64,000 bases of DNA from Proteromonas lacertae (GCA_002245135.1 NGBS01001180.1:44490-108489), one strand, 5' to 3'; counted from the stretch's first letter, positions 10,400 through 20,710 are shown. Notes: generated by a model not told the origin, from the letters alone. Made by a program: numbers and translations.

Positions 10400-11701
10400 T
10401 TTGAGCGTATTATAAACCTCATAATTTGTTACAAATCTATTTTGATTAGTATGTAATGATTCACATAATCTTTTATGATCTTTACACAATTTTTGGGGTA
10501 CAATTACATTTAGAAAAGGAAGTGATCTGTCAATATATCCAAACTATAATATAATAAATAAAAAAGTACTTCTGTTCTAAAATATTTGCCATAATTTATT
10601 CCATGATCCCCTAACATTATTAATATTGTATTCTTTAAAATTCTTTTGTTGTTTAAATATTTCAAATGATCAGAAAAATCTTTATCTACTCTTAAGAGAG
10701 ATATTTGTTTATCTTCATGTGGCTCCATGAAAGATATGTAAGATATGTATGGATTTGATTTATTATTATAATATGTTACTGATTCTGTTAGATAATCTAG
10801 ATACAATTGATGGTATTGTTTATTACCTAAACATCTTGGTTTACTACCATATAAAAATTTCCATTCAAATTCGCAACCTAATATAATATTATGATTAGAT
10901 CCATTATATGATGTATTGCCATACATGTTTGTATGATTATGACAATCTTGAAGTAAAGCAATCGAAATATATCCTTTCTCCTCGAAATCTTTAAATATAA
11001 TTTTGTGTTTATCTTTAATATCATTAGTTCCGTAGAATAAAGGTAAATAATTGTGGTGTGATCTAGGTCCAACTGAATGATATCTAAGCATTTCATAAAT
11101 ATTATTTTCTTTTCTTACATTCTTTAAAGTATTTATTGTTTGAGCCATTTGTTTCCTAAATACATATCTAGATGCTGCATCAAATAAATATAGTATTACG
11201 GAATAACTTTCTTCTCTTTTTATATTATTAGCAATAGGAATAAAGTGTAGAAAATAGAAATTAATTCTATTTGACTTTATTCTCCTATATTCAATCACTT
11301 CTGTCTCAAGGAATATATCATGATTTTTCTGTTTAATTATTATTTTATAAATATACTTGTATTTTTATTATTTTATCAATAAAGCCTTTAGGTTTGTTAT
11401 AATTAATAAAAAATAAATATCCATTATCAGAAAAGTTTATAAAATTACCTTTTATACTGTAATTAACATTTAATGAAGAGCAACATGTTCCATACGTTTT
11501 ATTTGGTATTTCTATAAGTGACTTTTTGTAACAAGGTAATTCACATAAATTCTTTTCACTAATGTATTTAGTATATCCCAACATACTTGTACAGAAACTA
11601 TTCTTTTTAAAGAATGAAATTCTTTTATTATAAAATTGAAAATTCTTATATAATATTATCATAAATAATACTAAAGAAGAGGAAATAAATATTAAATTCA
11701 T
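10400..11701 (-). pseudogene. DUF229 (sulfatase-like, alkaline phosphatase superfamily) gene, left copy, two frameshifts
   Basis: The N-terminal piece (11,345-11,701) has a signal anchor and a cysteine-rich segment. The central piece (10,510-11,298, opening without ATG) has SVILYLFDAASRYVFRKQM, HSVGPRSHHNYLPLFYGTND and ILIMLGDHGINYGKYF, the metal-site regions of the DUF229 fold. Past 10,510 a third frame gives GYIDRSLPFLNVIVPQ and NYEVYNTLKS, the usual family C-terminus. One frameshift therefore lies near 11,300-11,345 and one in a T-rich run near 10,550. Both are identical in the mirror copy, so they predate the duplication unless the arm was assembled from shared reads. The family is extracellular or lumenal; its biochemical role is unsettled. 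Confidence 0.65.
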
Positions 11702-11785
11702 TTATTGAATAATATTTATCAAAATCTAATCTTATATTCAAACTGTTGAATTTACTTGAAAGGATCTTTTCGCATAACTTATTCT

Positions 11786-11812
11786 TCTTTCTTCTATATG
11801 ATAGAAGAAAGA
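11786..11812. promoter_or_regulatory. Perfect 12-bp hairpin between divergent genes (left arm)
   Basis: TCTTTCTTCTAT and its exact complement are separated by three bases, between the divergent starts of the DUF229 gene and the glycerophosphodiesterase. The mirror copy is at 25,901-25,927. It could be a protein-binding palindrome or a chance A+T-rich hairpin. Confidence 0.3.
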
Positions 11813-12016
11813 TGTAGAAGCTATTAAAGTTATATCTTTTAGGGGGAAATTATTGGTAGAAATACGTAAATTGGTGGTAATAATATTAGTGAAAAAGACA
11901 TTATCATAGTATAGCTATATTACATATATTAATATAAACAACCAAAATTTTGCAATACACAACAAATAACACTACTGATTTGTGAAATAAGACAAAACTT
12001 TAATTAAAGTGATAAT

Positions 12017-12763
12017 ATGAAGATAATAGTAATATATATGATTTTTGTTTCATTTACATTATTCTTTGATTTTATACATTTTAGTAATACTAATTTATAT
12101 AAAAATTGCGGAAATATTGCTCATGGATGCGGATTAATTGAGTCACATAAATACACTAACTGTCTAGAAGCATTTAAAAATTCCTACCTTAGAGGATTTA
12201 GATTAATTGAAATAGATATATTTGTTACAAATAACAAGCATATTGTTGGAGGCCATGATTTATGTATGTATAAGAATTATACAAATTATAATAACAGCAA
12301 TGTTTTCAACTTTAATTATATAATACACTCTAAAATCCTAAATAAATATCATCCTATTTATGATTATATGATTTATAGTCTATTATCTGAATATAAAGAC
12401 ATTATTATTGTGACAGATAAAATTACAAACTATATATTACTAAAGAAATATAGTATATTAATTGATAGATTATATGTTGAAGTACCATCTTATTACTACT
12501 TCTTTTTGTCCAGAAATAAAGGATTTAAAAATACTTTGTTAAGCATAAAAACATTGCATGATTTGGATAATTTTATTTCTTTCATATTAAAAAATATGAC
12601 TATCTTTGGAATAGTAATTCCGTCAAATATATTCTATTCATATCGCAATAAGTTATATTTACTATTTAAACAAAATATACATATATATGTTACTGGTATA
12701 AAGAATAAATCTATAATTGAAAATGCTCTTTGTAAATATGTGTCAGGTTTCTATATTGACTAA
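12017..12763 (+). CDS. Glycerophosphodiester phosphodiesterase family protein, left copy
   Basis: A 248-residue protein starts at ATG with a signal anchor or signal peptide (residues 1-20). The family's catalytic set is visible: NIAHGCG near residue 34 (His), RGFRLIEIDIFVT near 62 (E-x-D, metal ligands) and VGGHD near 80 (second His). These enzymes hydrolyse glycerophosphodiesters with a divalent metal; the signal sequence suggests a secreted or lumenal protein, perhaps acting on phospholipid or GPI-type material. The C-terminal half is poorly conserved and the protein is at the short end for the family. It is convergent with the next gene (13-base gap). An identical copy lies at 24,950-25,696. 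Confidence 0.75.
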   Translation: MKIIVIYMIFVSFTLFFDFIHFSNTNLYKNCGNIAHGCGLIESHKYTNCLEAFKNSYLRGFRLIEIDIFVTNNKHIVGGHDLCMYKNYTNYNNSNVFNFNYIIHSKILNKYHPIYDYMIYSLLSEYKDIIIVTDKITNYILLKKYSILIDRLYVEVPSYYYFFLSRNKGFKNTLLSIKTLHDLDNFISFILKNMTIFGIVIPSNIFYSYRNKLYLLFKQNIHIYVTGIKNKSIIENALCKYVSGFYID

Positions 12764-12775
12764 CATTTCACTGTA

Positions 12776-13700
12776 TTAGTAATAATTTTTATGATTATAA
12801 TTATATCCAACAAAATTTATATTCTCATTTTTACACTTACAAAAATATGAACCAAATAATGAAAATGTACTACCTCTAGTCAATAAAAGTGAGTCAGCAT
12901 TTTTCATCATCATAATATCTTCTAAGGATTGATTTAAGCACTTAGAGTTTCTACTATGGCATGGTAATGAATAGTCCGTGTAAATGTTATTAATTATCTC
13001 TGTTTTTATTAGCTTTTTAATTGAGTTAGAATCTGAAAGAAGTATAATTTTGTATATACTTTTTGAGGCTAATAATTGCATAACTGATCTTATAATTGTT
13101 ATATTAAGATAGTTTTTCAATGGGTTATTATCAGCATCACCAACTCTTAAATGTACTGCCATGTATTTTTCATCCACTAATATATTGAACCTATATTTAA
13201 ACCTGTCACGTATAATATGATTGTATGTTGACGATGGTTTAAAATATACATTACAAATCTTTCTATTGATTTCTCTTATATTAATTACTATATCAGAATA
13301 AATCGTATCTAAAAATCCTTTATCTATTATTAATTTATTGTACTTTTTATATAGTAGAATTTGTTCAGTAGAATACCAATGTTTATTTGCTCCAATGATT
13401 TTATATTTAGACTTTAGTGCCATAACACCATGTGAAAAATAAGTTACATTGGTGAAGTTAACTGCAAAAAACCCTATAGGTATATCAAAATATCCCCATA
13501 ATTTTTTATAAGTTACTAAAGATAATATATATAAAATATACTGAATAATGATCTTCCTGATAATAATGAAACAAATATAGAACTAATTATTTGAAGCATT
13601 GAATTACCTAATCCCTATAAATATATTAGATTACTTTACTCCTAAATGAACTTTATCGTAAAATGCTAAGCCTTTTTTGGATTTATAGTAAACTTGTGTT
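12776..13700 (-). pseudogene. GT-B type (fucosyltransferase-like) gene, left copy, 5' end decayed
   Basis: A clean frame covers 12,776-13,423 (215 residues from MALKSKYKI). It carries YMAVHLRVGDADNN (residues about 75-88), KIILLSDSNS and SLLLTRGSTFSLFGSYF, homologous to the IRVGNAD and RSTFGLTA regions of the 3768-4782 gene. Coding-like sequence continues upstream: FFAVNFTNVTYF is in frame, then a different frame gives GLGNSMLQIISS, the expected glycine loop, with stops between. The catalytic C-terminal half is open but the N-terminal half is broken, so a functional enzyme is unlikely. The mirror copy has an ATG where this one has ATA. Confidence 0.55.
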
Positions 13701-13859
13701 AAGTATGATTGATATTTAACATAATATTTAATTTTGGAATTAGAGTATTTTGTAGTGGGTATAAAACTATTTAAAGCATAGAGTAATATTAGTAATAAAT
13801 ATGTTAAACAAAAGAAAAACTTATATATGTGTTATTAAGCAATTATATATAAATAGGAC

Positions 13860-14330
13860 TATGGTACATAGTCACAGAGTTCTAACAAGTATGTATCGTG
13901 ATCCTAAAGAAGTCTTTACATAGTTATCCTAAAGAAATCTCTCTTACAATACCTACTAACTTGAAACTAACTTGAAAGTCATCCTTAAGCAGTACATGCA
14001 CTCTATGATCTTTCCCAATGAATGTTACGATGCTCTTGTCAAGATGATAACAGAGGAGGAGGCTCCGAAGGAGTAGGAGTACTTAATTACCTGTCAATAT
14101 CAACTCAAGATTATCGCCGAGAGAATAGATCTCTTCATTAATAGCACCTGTAAGCTCCAAGGAAGTAATCTTTTAAGACCAGCCTTAAGAAACATCCAAC
14201 AACGCCTTGAAGATATACAACACTTAGTATATCGATAAAGTCAGAACTTCCCTAAGACAACTTAGTAAAGCTGCTAATCACCTGGCAGCTAAATTAAAGG
14301 TTTATGAGAAGATGCTGTTATACGTCGTTT
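13860..14330 (+). pseudogene. G+C-richer decayed coding stretch
   Basis: The base composition here resembles that at 9.33-9.96 kb. A plus-strand frame reads MHSMIFPNECYDALVKMITE and, after an interruption, AERIDLFINSTCKLQGSNL and LRPALRNIQQRLEDIQHLVY, with protein-like composition. I recognise no family. It ends exactly where a paired-CCGTT-box repeat begins, as the 9.3-kb stretch also abuts one. Confidence 0.35.
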
Positions 14331-14382
14331 GTCAGAGTTGACCGTTTGTATACCAGAAGCTTTTAAAACTAACTAAATACAC
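14321..14382 (+). repeat. Dispersed paired-CCGTT-box repeat, short copy 3
   Basis: TACGTCGTTTGTC and GACCGTTTGTATACCAG are followed by CTTTTAAAACTAACTAAA. Only the box and CAAACTAA-like parts are present; the TATGACCT part is not clear. Confidence 0.5.
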
Positions 14383-14529
14383 AATTACACTTCTTTTAAG
14401 AATTATACCCCTTCTGATGTCATTTTTAATTTAAGATTTCATTTTCTTCAACTTTTCAGTTAGTTTTTTTATGATTCTATCAAGATAAGAAGATTTTTCA
14501 AAAAAGAAAAATATAAGTACTATATAAAT

Positions 14530-15245
14530 GGAACAGCAATAAATGGTTCAAAAAGTGAAGGAGTAGCTGATAAAATCACAACAACACCTAAAACTGGTTT
14601 AACAAATGTAAGTAATAAAACAGGCAAAACAACGAAAATGGCGAATAAGAAAATATCTAATTTATATTTAGGTGAATTTCTATTAGCTGATTATGTAGTA
14701 GATTTTGGTAATGTAATTCGAATTGATTGCAAGACGAAGACATTTACAATAACTAACATAGGTAATTTACCAGTGAATTTCGGAATAGAAAGAAGAACTT
14801 TAAAAGAGTGTGGATATAGATTAACTCCAGATGAAGTGAAAAGATTTACCTTATGGAAGATATGATTTGGCAATTCCAATCAAAGCACAAGGAGTACCAA
14901 CTTATTGTATAATATAAAGATTATAATGTAATTCAAACGGAAGTAAGAAATGTAGGTGATAAATTGGCAGTGGAATTACCACCACCTGAAGAACCAGAAC
15001 CAGTAGTAGAAGAAAGATCAGCTTTACATGATCCAAAGAAAGGAGGAAAAAGAAGTAAATCAATTGATAAGAAAGGAGATAAAAACTCATAGAAAGGTAA
15101 AAAAGAAAAACCGCCACCACCTCCTCATCCACCATTTGGAGTTGGTTTATTATGTGATATAATCAATAATAATGGTGAAAGTGATATTGATACAATGATT
15201 CAAGAAATCAAAGAAACAGTTCCATTGTTTAATACGTATGGAGAT
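14530..15245 (+). pseudogene. HYDIN-like axonemal protein fragment
   Basis: One frame (ATG at 14,638, also open upstream) gives YVVDFGNVIRIDCKTKTF and ITNIGNLPVNFGIE, the classic start of an ASH/MSP-type immunoglobulin domain as repeated in HYDIN and other ciliary proteins. After a frameshift near 14,855 the text continues (GRYDLAIPIKAQGVPTY), shifts again, then reads a long E/P- and K-rich linker with one in-frame stop near 15,090 and ends in PPFGVGLLCDIINNNG. HYDIN belongs to the central apparatus of motile flagella. This is a broken piece of a host gene joined to viral-type sequence. HYDIN is the best match I can recognise, but another ASH-domain ciliary protein is possible. Confidence 0.5.
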
Positions 15246-15249
15246 TGGA

Positions 15250-15554
15250 ATTGTATAAAGGTTAAACAAGGAAGAAGAAAAGCTAGAAAAACAAGAAGAA
15301 CTAGAAGACATAGATTTACTAGTGATGGTAGATTAATTAGATCAGCAGGTTTATGTAGCTGGTTAAAAAAAGGAATAACAAAAGTTAAAGATTTTGTGAC
15401 TTCTGACAAATTTAAAAATGGTATTGAAAAAACAAAAGAGATTAATAGCACATTGAGAGAGAAGAAGTGTATAAGCAATATAGCAAGAAAAGCTCGTAAT
15501 GTTGCTAATACATTAGGTTTTGATAAAGTTGCTGAGTTATTATTATTAATTTAA
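15250..15554 (+). mobile_element. Fossil Polinton fragment: basic core-type (pX-like) protein
   Basis: A strongly basic stretch (RRKARKTRRTRRHR) is followed by an amphipathic segment (SWLKKGITKVKDFV) and a C-terminal helix near ANTLGFDKVAELL. The layout matches the small basic protein at 44,643-44,957 in the large Polinton, although the sequence has diverged. Such proteins resemble adenovirus-type core proteins known from Polinton and adintovirus genomes. The fragment is fused in frame to the HYDIN-like relic, so it is an old, isolated piece. Confidence 0.4.
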
Positions 15555-15779
15555 GTAAGAAAGTAAAATGGCTATCTGAGTTAAAATTTTGTCTTTATTC
15601 CATTTATATATTGCATATTTTATATATCTTGATAGAGATGAAGGACCTCCTCTTCCTTTACTTGGAAATACGACATATAAATATATTTTATTTCTCTTTC
15701 TTTTATATAAAATATATAGCATGAGAGATATAAACAGAAATTTAATTAAATTCCAACTTCTATTATAAATATCTTTCAT
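15546..15779 (-). CDS. Possible N-terminal fragment of a membrane glycosyltransferase
   Basis: A 77-codon frame starts at ATG with a signal anchor (FLFISLMLYILY) followed by a glycine loop, FPSKGRGGPSSLSRYI, that looks like the first nucleotide-binding turn of a GT-B (GT4-like) enzyme. Nothing downstream continues it, so it is at best a truncated gene. It could also be chance. Confidence 0.25.
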   Translation of the reverse strand: MKDIYNRSWNLIKFLFISLMLYILYKRKRNKIYLYVVFPSKGRGGPSSLSRYIKYAIYKWNKDKILTQIAILLSYLN

Positions 15780-15842
15780 TTATTAATACTAAAATGATTT
15801 AATGTTTTAATTAGAAAATGGAAATCATGTAAATTATTCATA

Positions 15843-16307
15843 ATGGTAAATCCATTGTCGAAACAGAATTTCTATGATGATGAAGCAAATGTTGATGATT
15901 CTCAACAAAATCATTCTTTTCAAAATGCAATAGAGGTAGTTAAAAAATATTCAAAGAATGTAAAATTTGTAATTCTCAAAACTACTAGTGAAAAAGCAGT
16001 AATTTACTTAAACAATCAGCAATGCGATTTCATTTATTTAGATGGAAGACATGATTATAATAGTGTAAAGAATGATATAAAATATTACTATCCTTTAGTT
16101 AGACCATGTGGAGTATTAGCAGGACATGATTATCAAGATGAAAATGGAAATGAGTGGAAAATGGATAAATATGGCAATGTTAATAATAATAATAAAACAG
16201 TAAAAGCAGCAGTTGATGATTTTGCATCTGATAATAAATTAAATATAATTACAACAAATGAAAGGAATTACAAAATGTGGATGATTAGAAAACCTATATA
16301 TATTTAA
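15843..16307 (+). CDS. Class I SAM methyltransferase, N-terminally truncated
   Basis: The 154-residue frame carries CDFIYLDGRHDYNSVKNDIK and YPLVRPCGVLAGHDYQD, typical of the Methyltransf_24-type fold around motifs II and III, where the DGxH acidic and His residues sit. Motif I (the glycine loop that binds SAM) and any membrane anchor are missing, so roughly the first third of the usual domain is absent. The rest is clean to the stop. It is probably a truncated gene; a short helper protein is possible. Repeats begin about 75 bases after it. Confidence 0.55.
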   Translation: MVNPLSKQNFYDDEANVDDSQQNHSFQNAIEVVKKYSKNVKFVILKTTSEKAVIYLNNQQCDFIYLDGRHDYNSVKNDIKYYYPLVRPCGVLAGHDYQDENGNEWKMDKYGNVNNNNKTVKAAVDDFASDNKLNIITTNERNYKMWMIRKPIYI

Positions 16308-16410
16308 AATAAATTACATAATCAGATATCTTATTATTGGGTGATTTATATAATATGATGTGAATAAATTACAATAAATTTAATAACAGCTTATTTAAAA
16401 AGGAAATAAA

Positions 16411-16689
16411 AAAGTAGGCTTGAGTGAGGTTTGAATTCATTTTTTCATATATTCATATCAAATATTGTGCGCCGTTTGTCATAGTAGGCCGTTTGTCTAC
16501 CAGACACTTTTAATACAAACTAATTGCATATTCTTACTTGTCTTGATGAAAAATTGTTACTTTTATACTTACTTTGTTATATGACCTACCTCTGCAGTAT
16601 ACTTTTTTGATAATATAAATAGTTTGAATATTATTAAATCTTTCTACATAAAAATAGAAATGTAAAAATTAGGCTTGAGTGAGGCTTGA
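16411..16689 (+). repeat. Tandem copies of the paired-CCGTT-box repeat (tail plus full unit)
   Basis: A tail with GGCTTGAGTGAGGTTTGA (16,417-16,434) is followed at about 16,464 by a full unit: GTGCGCCGTTTGTC, GGCCGTTTGTC, CAAACTAA, TATGACCTACCTCTGCAG and, at 16,672-16,689, GGCTTGAGTGAGGCTTGA. The next unit starts at 16,758. This is the only place where three units sit head to tail. Confidence 0.65.
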
Positions 16690-16757
16690 TTCTATATTTT
16701 CTTTTATTATTTTAAATGTCTTATGATCAACATTAAGTAGTTCTAATCATTTCAACT

Positions 16758-17060
16758 GTTGTGCTCCGTTGAGCTAAATGCGCCGTTGGGCGTTAAGAAG
16801 ACTTTTTTCAAAACTAATATCATATTTATGATGTTGACGATGAGTTATGTTCAAATATATGTTTAGTTTTATAATGTGTGCTAGACATGTTGATATCAAC
16901 ACTTAGACTATCATATTAAATTTTACTATATAAAATGTATGTATGAATTATACTCATTTCATATATAAAATATTTTATACCAATTCTATTATATTATGAA
17001 GATATTAACAAAAATAAAATTCTGTTCCTGAATTTTTTTACCCCCTTACGAGCTTGTTAT
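16758..17060 (+). repeat. Paired-CCGTT-box repeat, Polinton-associated form
   Basis: TGTGCTCCGTTGAGC and GCGCCGTTGGGC are followed by CAAAACTAAT and, about 220 bases on, CCTGAATTTTTTTACCCCCT. The same box form and the same ACCCCCTTA block occur at 38,269-38,575. In both places Polinton protease sequence follows on the minus strand, suggesting that this is an element terminus. Confidence 0.55.
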
Positions 17061-17404
17061 TCAAACATTTAGTTGTTTTTTCTTTTTTGTATTTTTATTT
17101 AAATTTCTTGCTATTTATTAACTAAATTTAGTTTAATTCATATATACATATTTTTATCTGAGCATATAGTTCATTTAAATGAATATTGGATAAATAAATA
17201 TTAATCTAAGTAATACAGAGTAGAATGTACGTTGGAAATGTATAGTAATGGTTTATGTAACAAATTATAATACTGTTAAAAACGAATTATTGTTTATAGT
17301 TGTTATTTTTGTACAATTATCTCTATTAATGATTTTTATGGTCAAATGTTACAAGGTAGATTCTAAGATTAATATTTCAGTGAATCATGCTTTGAAGTAG
17401 TCTA

Positions 17405-17660
17405 TATATTACCAACATCAACAATTATATTATGGAATGCAGAAAAGAAGAAGTTATTAGCAATACTAGCAATGTTTCATTATTACTTTGATATGAGAGA
17501 ATTTTCTCGCATTTTACAAGGTATATTACCTAAATCAGTCATTCAAACTGGTATATTTGATTTAGATTATTTGATATTAGTATGCAGTTAGGTTACAGAA
17601 AATACGCAATACTAAATAGATGCTCAAGTTTTAAATCTTTAAAAGTGAGTTATTTAAGTA
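17405..17660 (+). pseudogene. Dynein heavy chain fragment
   Basis: A short open stretch reads LWNAEKKKLLAIL, MFHYYFDMREFSRILQGIL and FDLDYLILV before stops. The pattern HY-x-F-x-x-R-x-x-SR-x-x-QG-x-L is the conserved segment in the AAA3 lid region of dynein heavy chains (usually HY.FN.RDLSR..QG.L). Only about 60 residues remain of a protein of more than 4,000, so this is a relic or a fragment carried by a mobile element. It indicates that the host lineage has or had dyneins. Confidence 0.5.
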
Positions 17661-17739
17661 TATTCTGCATTTCTTTTCATCCGACAAACTATACAGAAGT
17701 TTCTTCAAATTATCTATAAAATCAACAACATTGAAATAA

Positions 17740-18030
17740 TTAATAAATGGTAATATCTTCTATTTTTTTATTCTTTATCCTAGATAATAGATAGAACAAC
17801 ACAAAATATCCACAGCTGTTATCTTTTCCTTGTTTTAGTATATTAAACTTGTTATTTATATTTTCATACATTATATTGTTCATATCAAATATTTCACTTA
17901 TTTTATTTTTTATAATTTTAATAGAATTATCTGACAATGATGATAATGAATCATAAATTGTATAATTTATGGAATAAAGATGAATATAATCAATTTCCCA
18001 CAACGTCCAATGAAAATATAGACATATCAT
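17740..18030 (-). mobile_element. Fossil Polinton fragment: Ulp1/adenain-like cysteine protease
   Basis: The stretch encodes FHWTLWEIDY (catalytic His region), an Asp region (YDSLSS) and QGKDNSCGYFVLFYL (Gln and catalytic Cys), as in the protease of the large element at 38,892-39,731. It is a degraded partial copy. Its position about 0.7 kb inside a paired-box repeat parallels that of the large element. Confidence 0.6.
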
Positions 18031-18676
18031 TATCTTTAATAGATAATCCAGATAATCTAGACAGTTTTAAAAGAATGTGTGAAATACCTTCAACATCATC
18101 TTCAACATTATAATGCTAGATAACATTCTGTTTAGAATGATTTATTGAAAGGGTAATAAAAGATTTTCCATTTTTGATAATGAAGTTAGTGTAATTTGCA
18201 TTTGATAAAATATAATCAAAAACAAATACAGTATACCACATTTTTTAAACAGACATTATTTACAAGAATATTGATACAACCATAATTATATCTAATATTT
18301 CAACATATTAACATTTTCAATTAAATCTTCATTTATTTCACTATTATTAGCTTATTATCCTAACTGTTCATCAGCATTGCCATAATTTCCTGTCTTTGCA
18401 TAAATAAGTCCTTCTTTTATAGAATAATTCAAAAAATAAATTCAAAGAATCAAGCTTTTCTCAAGTTACAAATAGAAAAAAACGTGAAAATCTATTGAAG
18501 CTGTATGTATATTTTATAAATAATATAGAGTTATGATTATCCTACATGATATACTTGTAAACTGGTTAATAATGTGATGTTTTTGTTTGCATGAAGGTTT
18601 ATAGACAAAGCTGTTAATGAAATAATTTATTTTTCTGCAGACAAGTAAATATTGAGTTCGAAATTGGTAATTACAT
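18031..18676. other. Gap with weak coding-like traces
   Basis: A minus-strand trace near 18,340-18,420 reads GLIYAKTGNYGNADEQLG and then stops; I cannot assign it. The remainder is A+T-rich with no recognisable repeat. It is probably decayed element or gene sequence. Confidence 0.3.
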
Positions 18677-19620
18677 ATGAAAAATTATCATAATTCTATT
18701 ATGTTAGTAGAAAGGGGTTATATTACCCCACAAAAATATAATTTTTCAGAAACAATTATTTATTTAGATAATAATATTCATCAAATTATTAATCAAAATT
18801 TAAGTAAGAACATTTATGTAATAACAAACAAATCATCAATTATAATAAGTATATTAAGATATAAAGTGTTAATTATATTTAATAATAGAATAATTTCATT
18901 ATAAAAAGTTGTGAAAAAGAGAAAAATAATTTCTAATAATATAGGAAATTCATAGAAAATAATTATCAGATAAATCCATTAATATGCAGCTAAGCTACGA
19001 TGGGGTTTAAGTAACTCCTTTAAGTTTTAGTAATAAATCCTTTTATATTTTATCTTGTAAATTACTAAATATTATTAATAGCAAAATACTTATTCAATTT
19101 ATTACCGTAGTATTAAATAAAAGAGATACAAACAGAGTAGCGAAAAAAATATGCAATGAGTTAAATGATTTATTTTTTAACGGTATTAGTTATGGTGAGT
19201 ATTTGTACAGACATGGTTGGTTCAATTGATCTTTGCAGAACATGCAATTATAAAACTGGAAAAAAGAATTGAATTCAAACGAATTGAGTAAAATACATCA
19301 TTTTCATCACAATTAAACTATTATACTATAAATATATTATCCTTTAATTCGTTATATACAATTAACAATTTTTTGGGTTAGGGTCAATCAGAAATATTTC
19401 TATACAAAAAAGAAACAATTACCTAAAATCAGGTAATTTTGAAACTAATTATGCCTTTATGAAGTAGAACATATGATACACACACTGACAAATTTTAATT
19501 TTCTAATTCTCAATGGTTATTGATAAAAACGACTCTAAAGTCAAAAAAAAACTTAGAATATTCTAATAGTGACAACAGCTAAGAGGCATATTAATTATTT
19601 TTATTATATTATATCATTAT
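18677..19620 (+). other. Small unassigned ORF and intergenic sequence
   Basis: An ATG-initiated frame of 75 codons occupies 18,677-18,904, with isoleucine- and asparagine-rich composition and no recognisable motif. From 18,905 to 19,620 there is a weak protein-like trace (NRVAKKICNELNDLFF near 19,130-19,180) but no gene. I would not call a protein here with confidence. Confidence 0.25.
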
Positions 19621-20670
19621 TTGAAAAAAGAAAAAACTGATGGATATTTAAGCGTATCTATTTTTTTACAAATATCTGGATATATAATTACTTACAGCTC
19701 ATTGAATAGAAAATTTAGTACTATATATTTTTATTATAGGATAATTGTCAATATATTGCCACAGCTTTTCATTACTGTTTTGTTTATCATATACTTAAAT
19801 AGAAACAATAGCTACAACATGAAAATTAGTTTCTATGATGAATTTATTTTTGCCAATTTGATAATTCTTCATATACATTGCATTTCTGGTACATATCTTT
19901 ACAACAACAATTATATATCATATATCCTATATTGCTAGTATTTTATATTAACAATAAGAAACTGCTTTATTTTATACTATTATCAAGTTTCAGTGTATTT
20001 TCTTATTCTATTTTTATCAATCCAAAAATTGATCCATTAAAAGAGTATTCATTTGTATTAAAATATATAAAGAAATATGAGCCTTACAAAAATAATTTTG
20101 AAAGTTGCATCTTACTGTTAGGTGATTCACACTTGCAGCAATGGTTTCCATCAATAATTAGAATTGCAAAATCAAAGAAATATGGAATGTTAGATAAATA
20201 TTATAACACAAAAATTATTGAAAGCAAACTGTTTAATGATTAAAAGAATATTTTAATCTATTATAGCAAAATGAACCTTTTAGTAATATCCTCCTTTTAC
20301 ATAAATCACATAAGATTAAATAAATTAAAAAATTTATATAAATTTAAACAAAACTTCAAAACATATATAAATATTCTTTCTAATTATACATTACGTATAT
20401 ATATAATTAAGGATATAGCATATCTATTTCATAACTCATTAAATTGCGTTTATTCTTTTACCAACATAAGATACTGTTTTTCAGTAATTGGAATTAATGC
20501 ATCTATTGAAGAAATTCTTGTAGTATCAAATCAGAATATATTTGCACAAATAATAAAAGTATGTATATAAGATATGGTATTATTGTTTATAAAGATACTA
20601 ATCATCTTACACTGTCATTTTCAGATACTCTTACATATAATCTTAACAAATGCTTAGAGATATAATCACT
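19621..20670 (+). pseudogene. Acyltransferase-3/SGNH gene, heavily decayed
   Basis: Pieces in three frames follow the order of the family: DGYLSVSIFLQISGYII, then MHFWYISLQQQLYIIYP, then CILLLGDSHLQQWFPS (intact SGNH nucleophile motif), then NYTLRIYIIKDIAYLFH and, after a stop, YKDTNHLTLSF (D-x-x-H). No ATG opens the first piece and most of the central membrane helices are deleted. It lacks the same N-terminal block with the acyltransferase His that is missing from the gene at 7282-9036, so those two copies share an ancestor that had already lost it. Confidence 0.65.
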
Positions 20671-20710
20671 ATTTTATTACAGTAATAAAAGAGAAACAAT
20701 AAATGAAAAT

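Larger units (their letters stand above)
10381..13848 (+). repeat. Left arm of 3.47-kb near-identical inverted repeat
   Basis: The sequence matches the reverse complement of about 23,867-27,332 almost base for base. Encoded proteins are identical for the glycerophosphodiesterase (248 residues) and for both DUF229 pieces (118 and 262 residues). A few substitutions occur near the inner end, for example around 13,490 and 13,615-13,640. At the outer edge, similarity stops just after GCAATATGG. At the inner edge it stops shortly after the GTGTTATTAAGCAATTA segment. Near-identity in noncoding parts implies a recent duplication or ongoing gene conversion. Confidence 0.9.

Noticed and set aside
10878-11096. 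72-codon minus-strand frame inside the DUF229 gene (also mirrored at 26,617-26,835)
   Set aside because: It overlaps the DUF229 coding frame, which has clear family motifs; it is a shadow frame.
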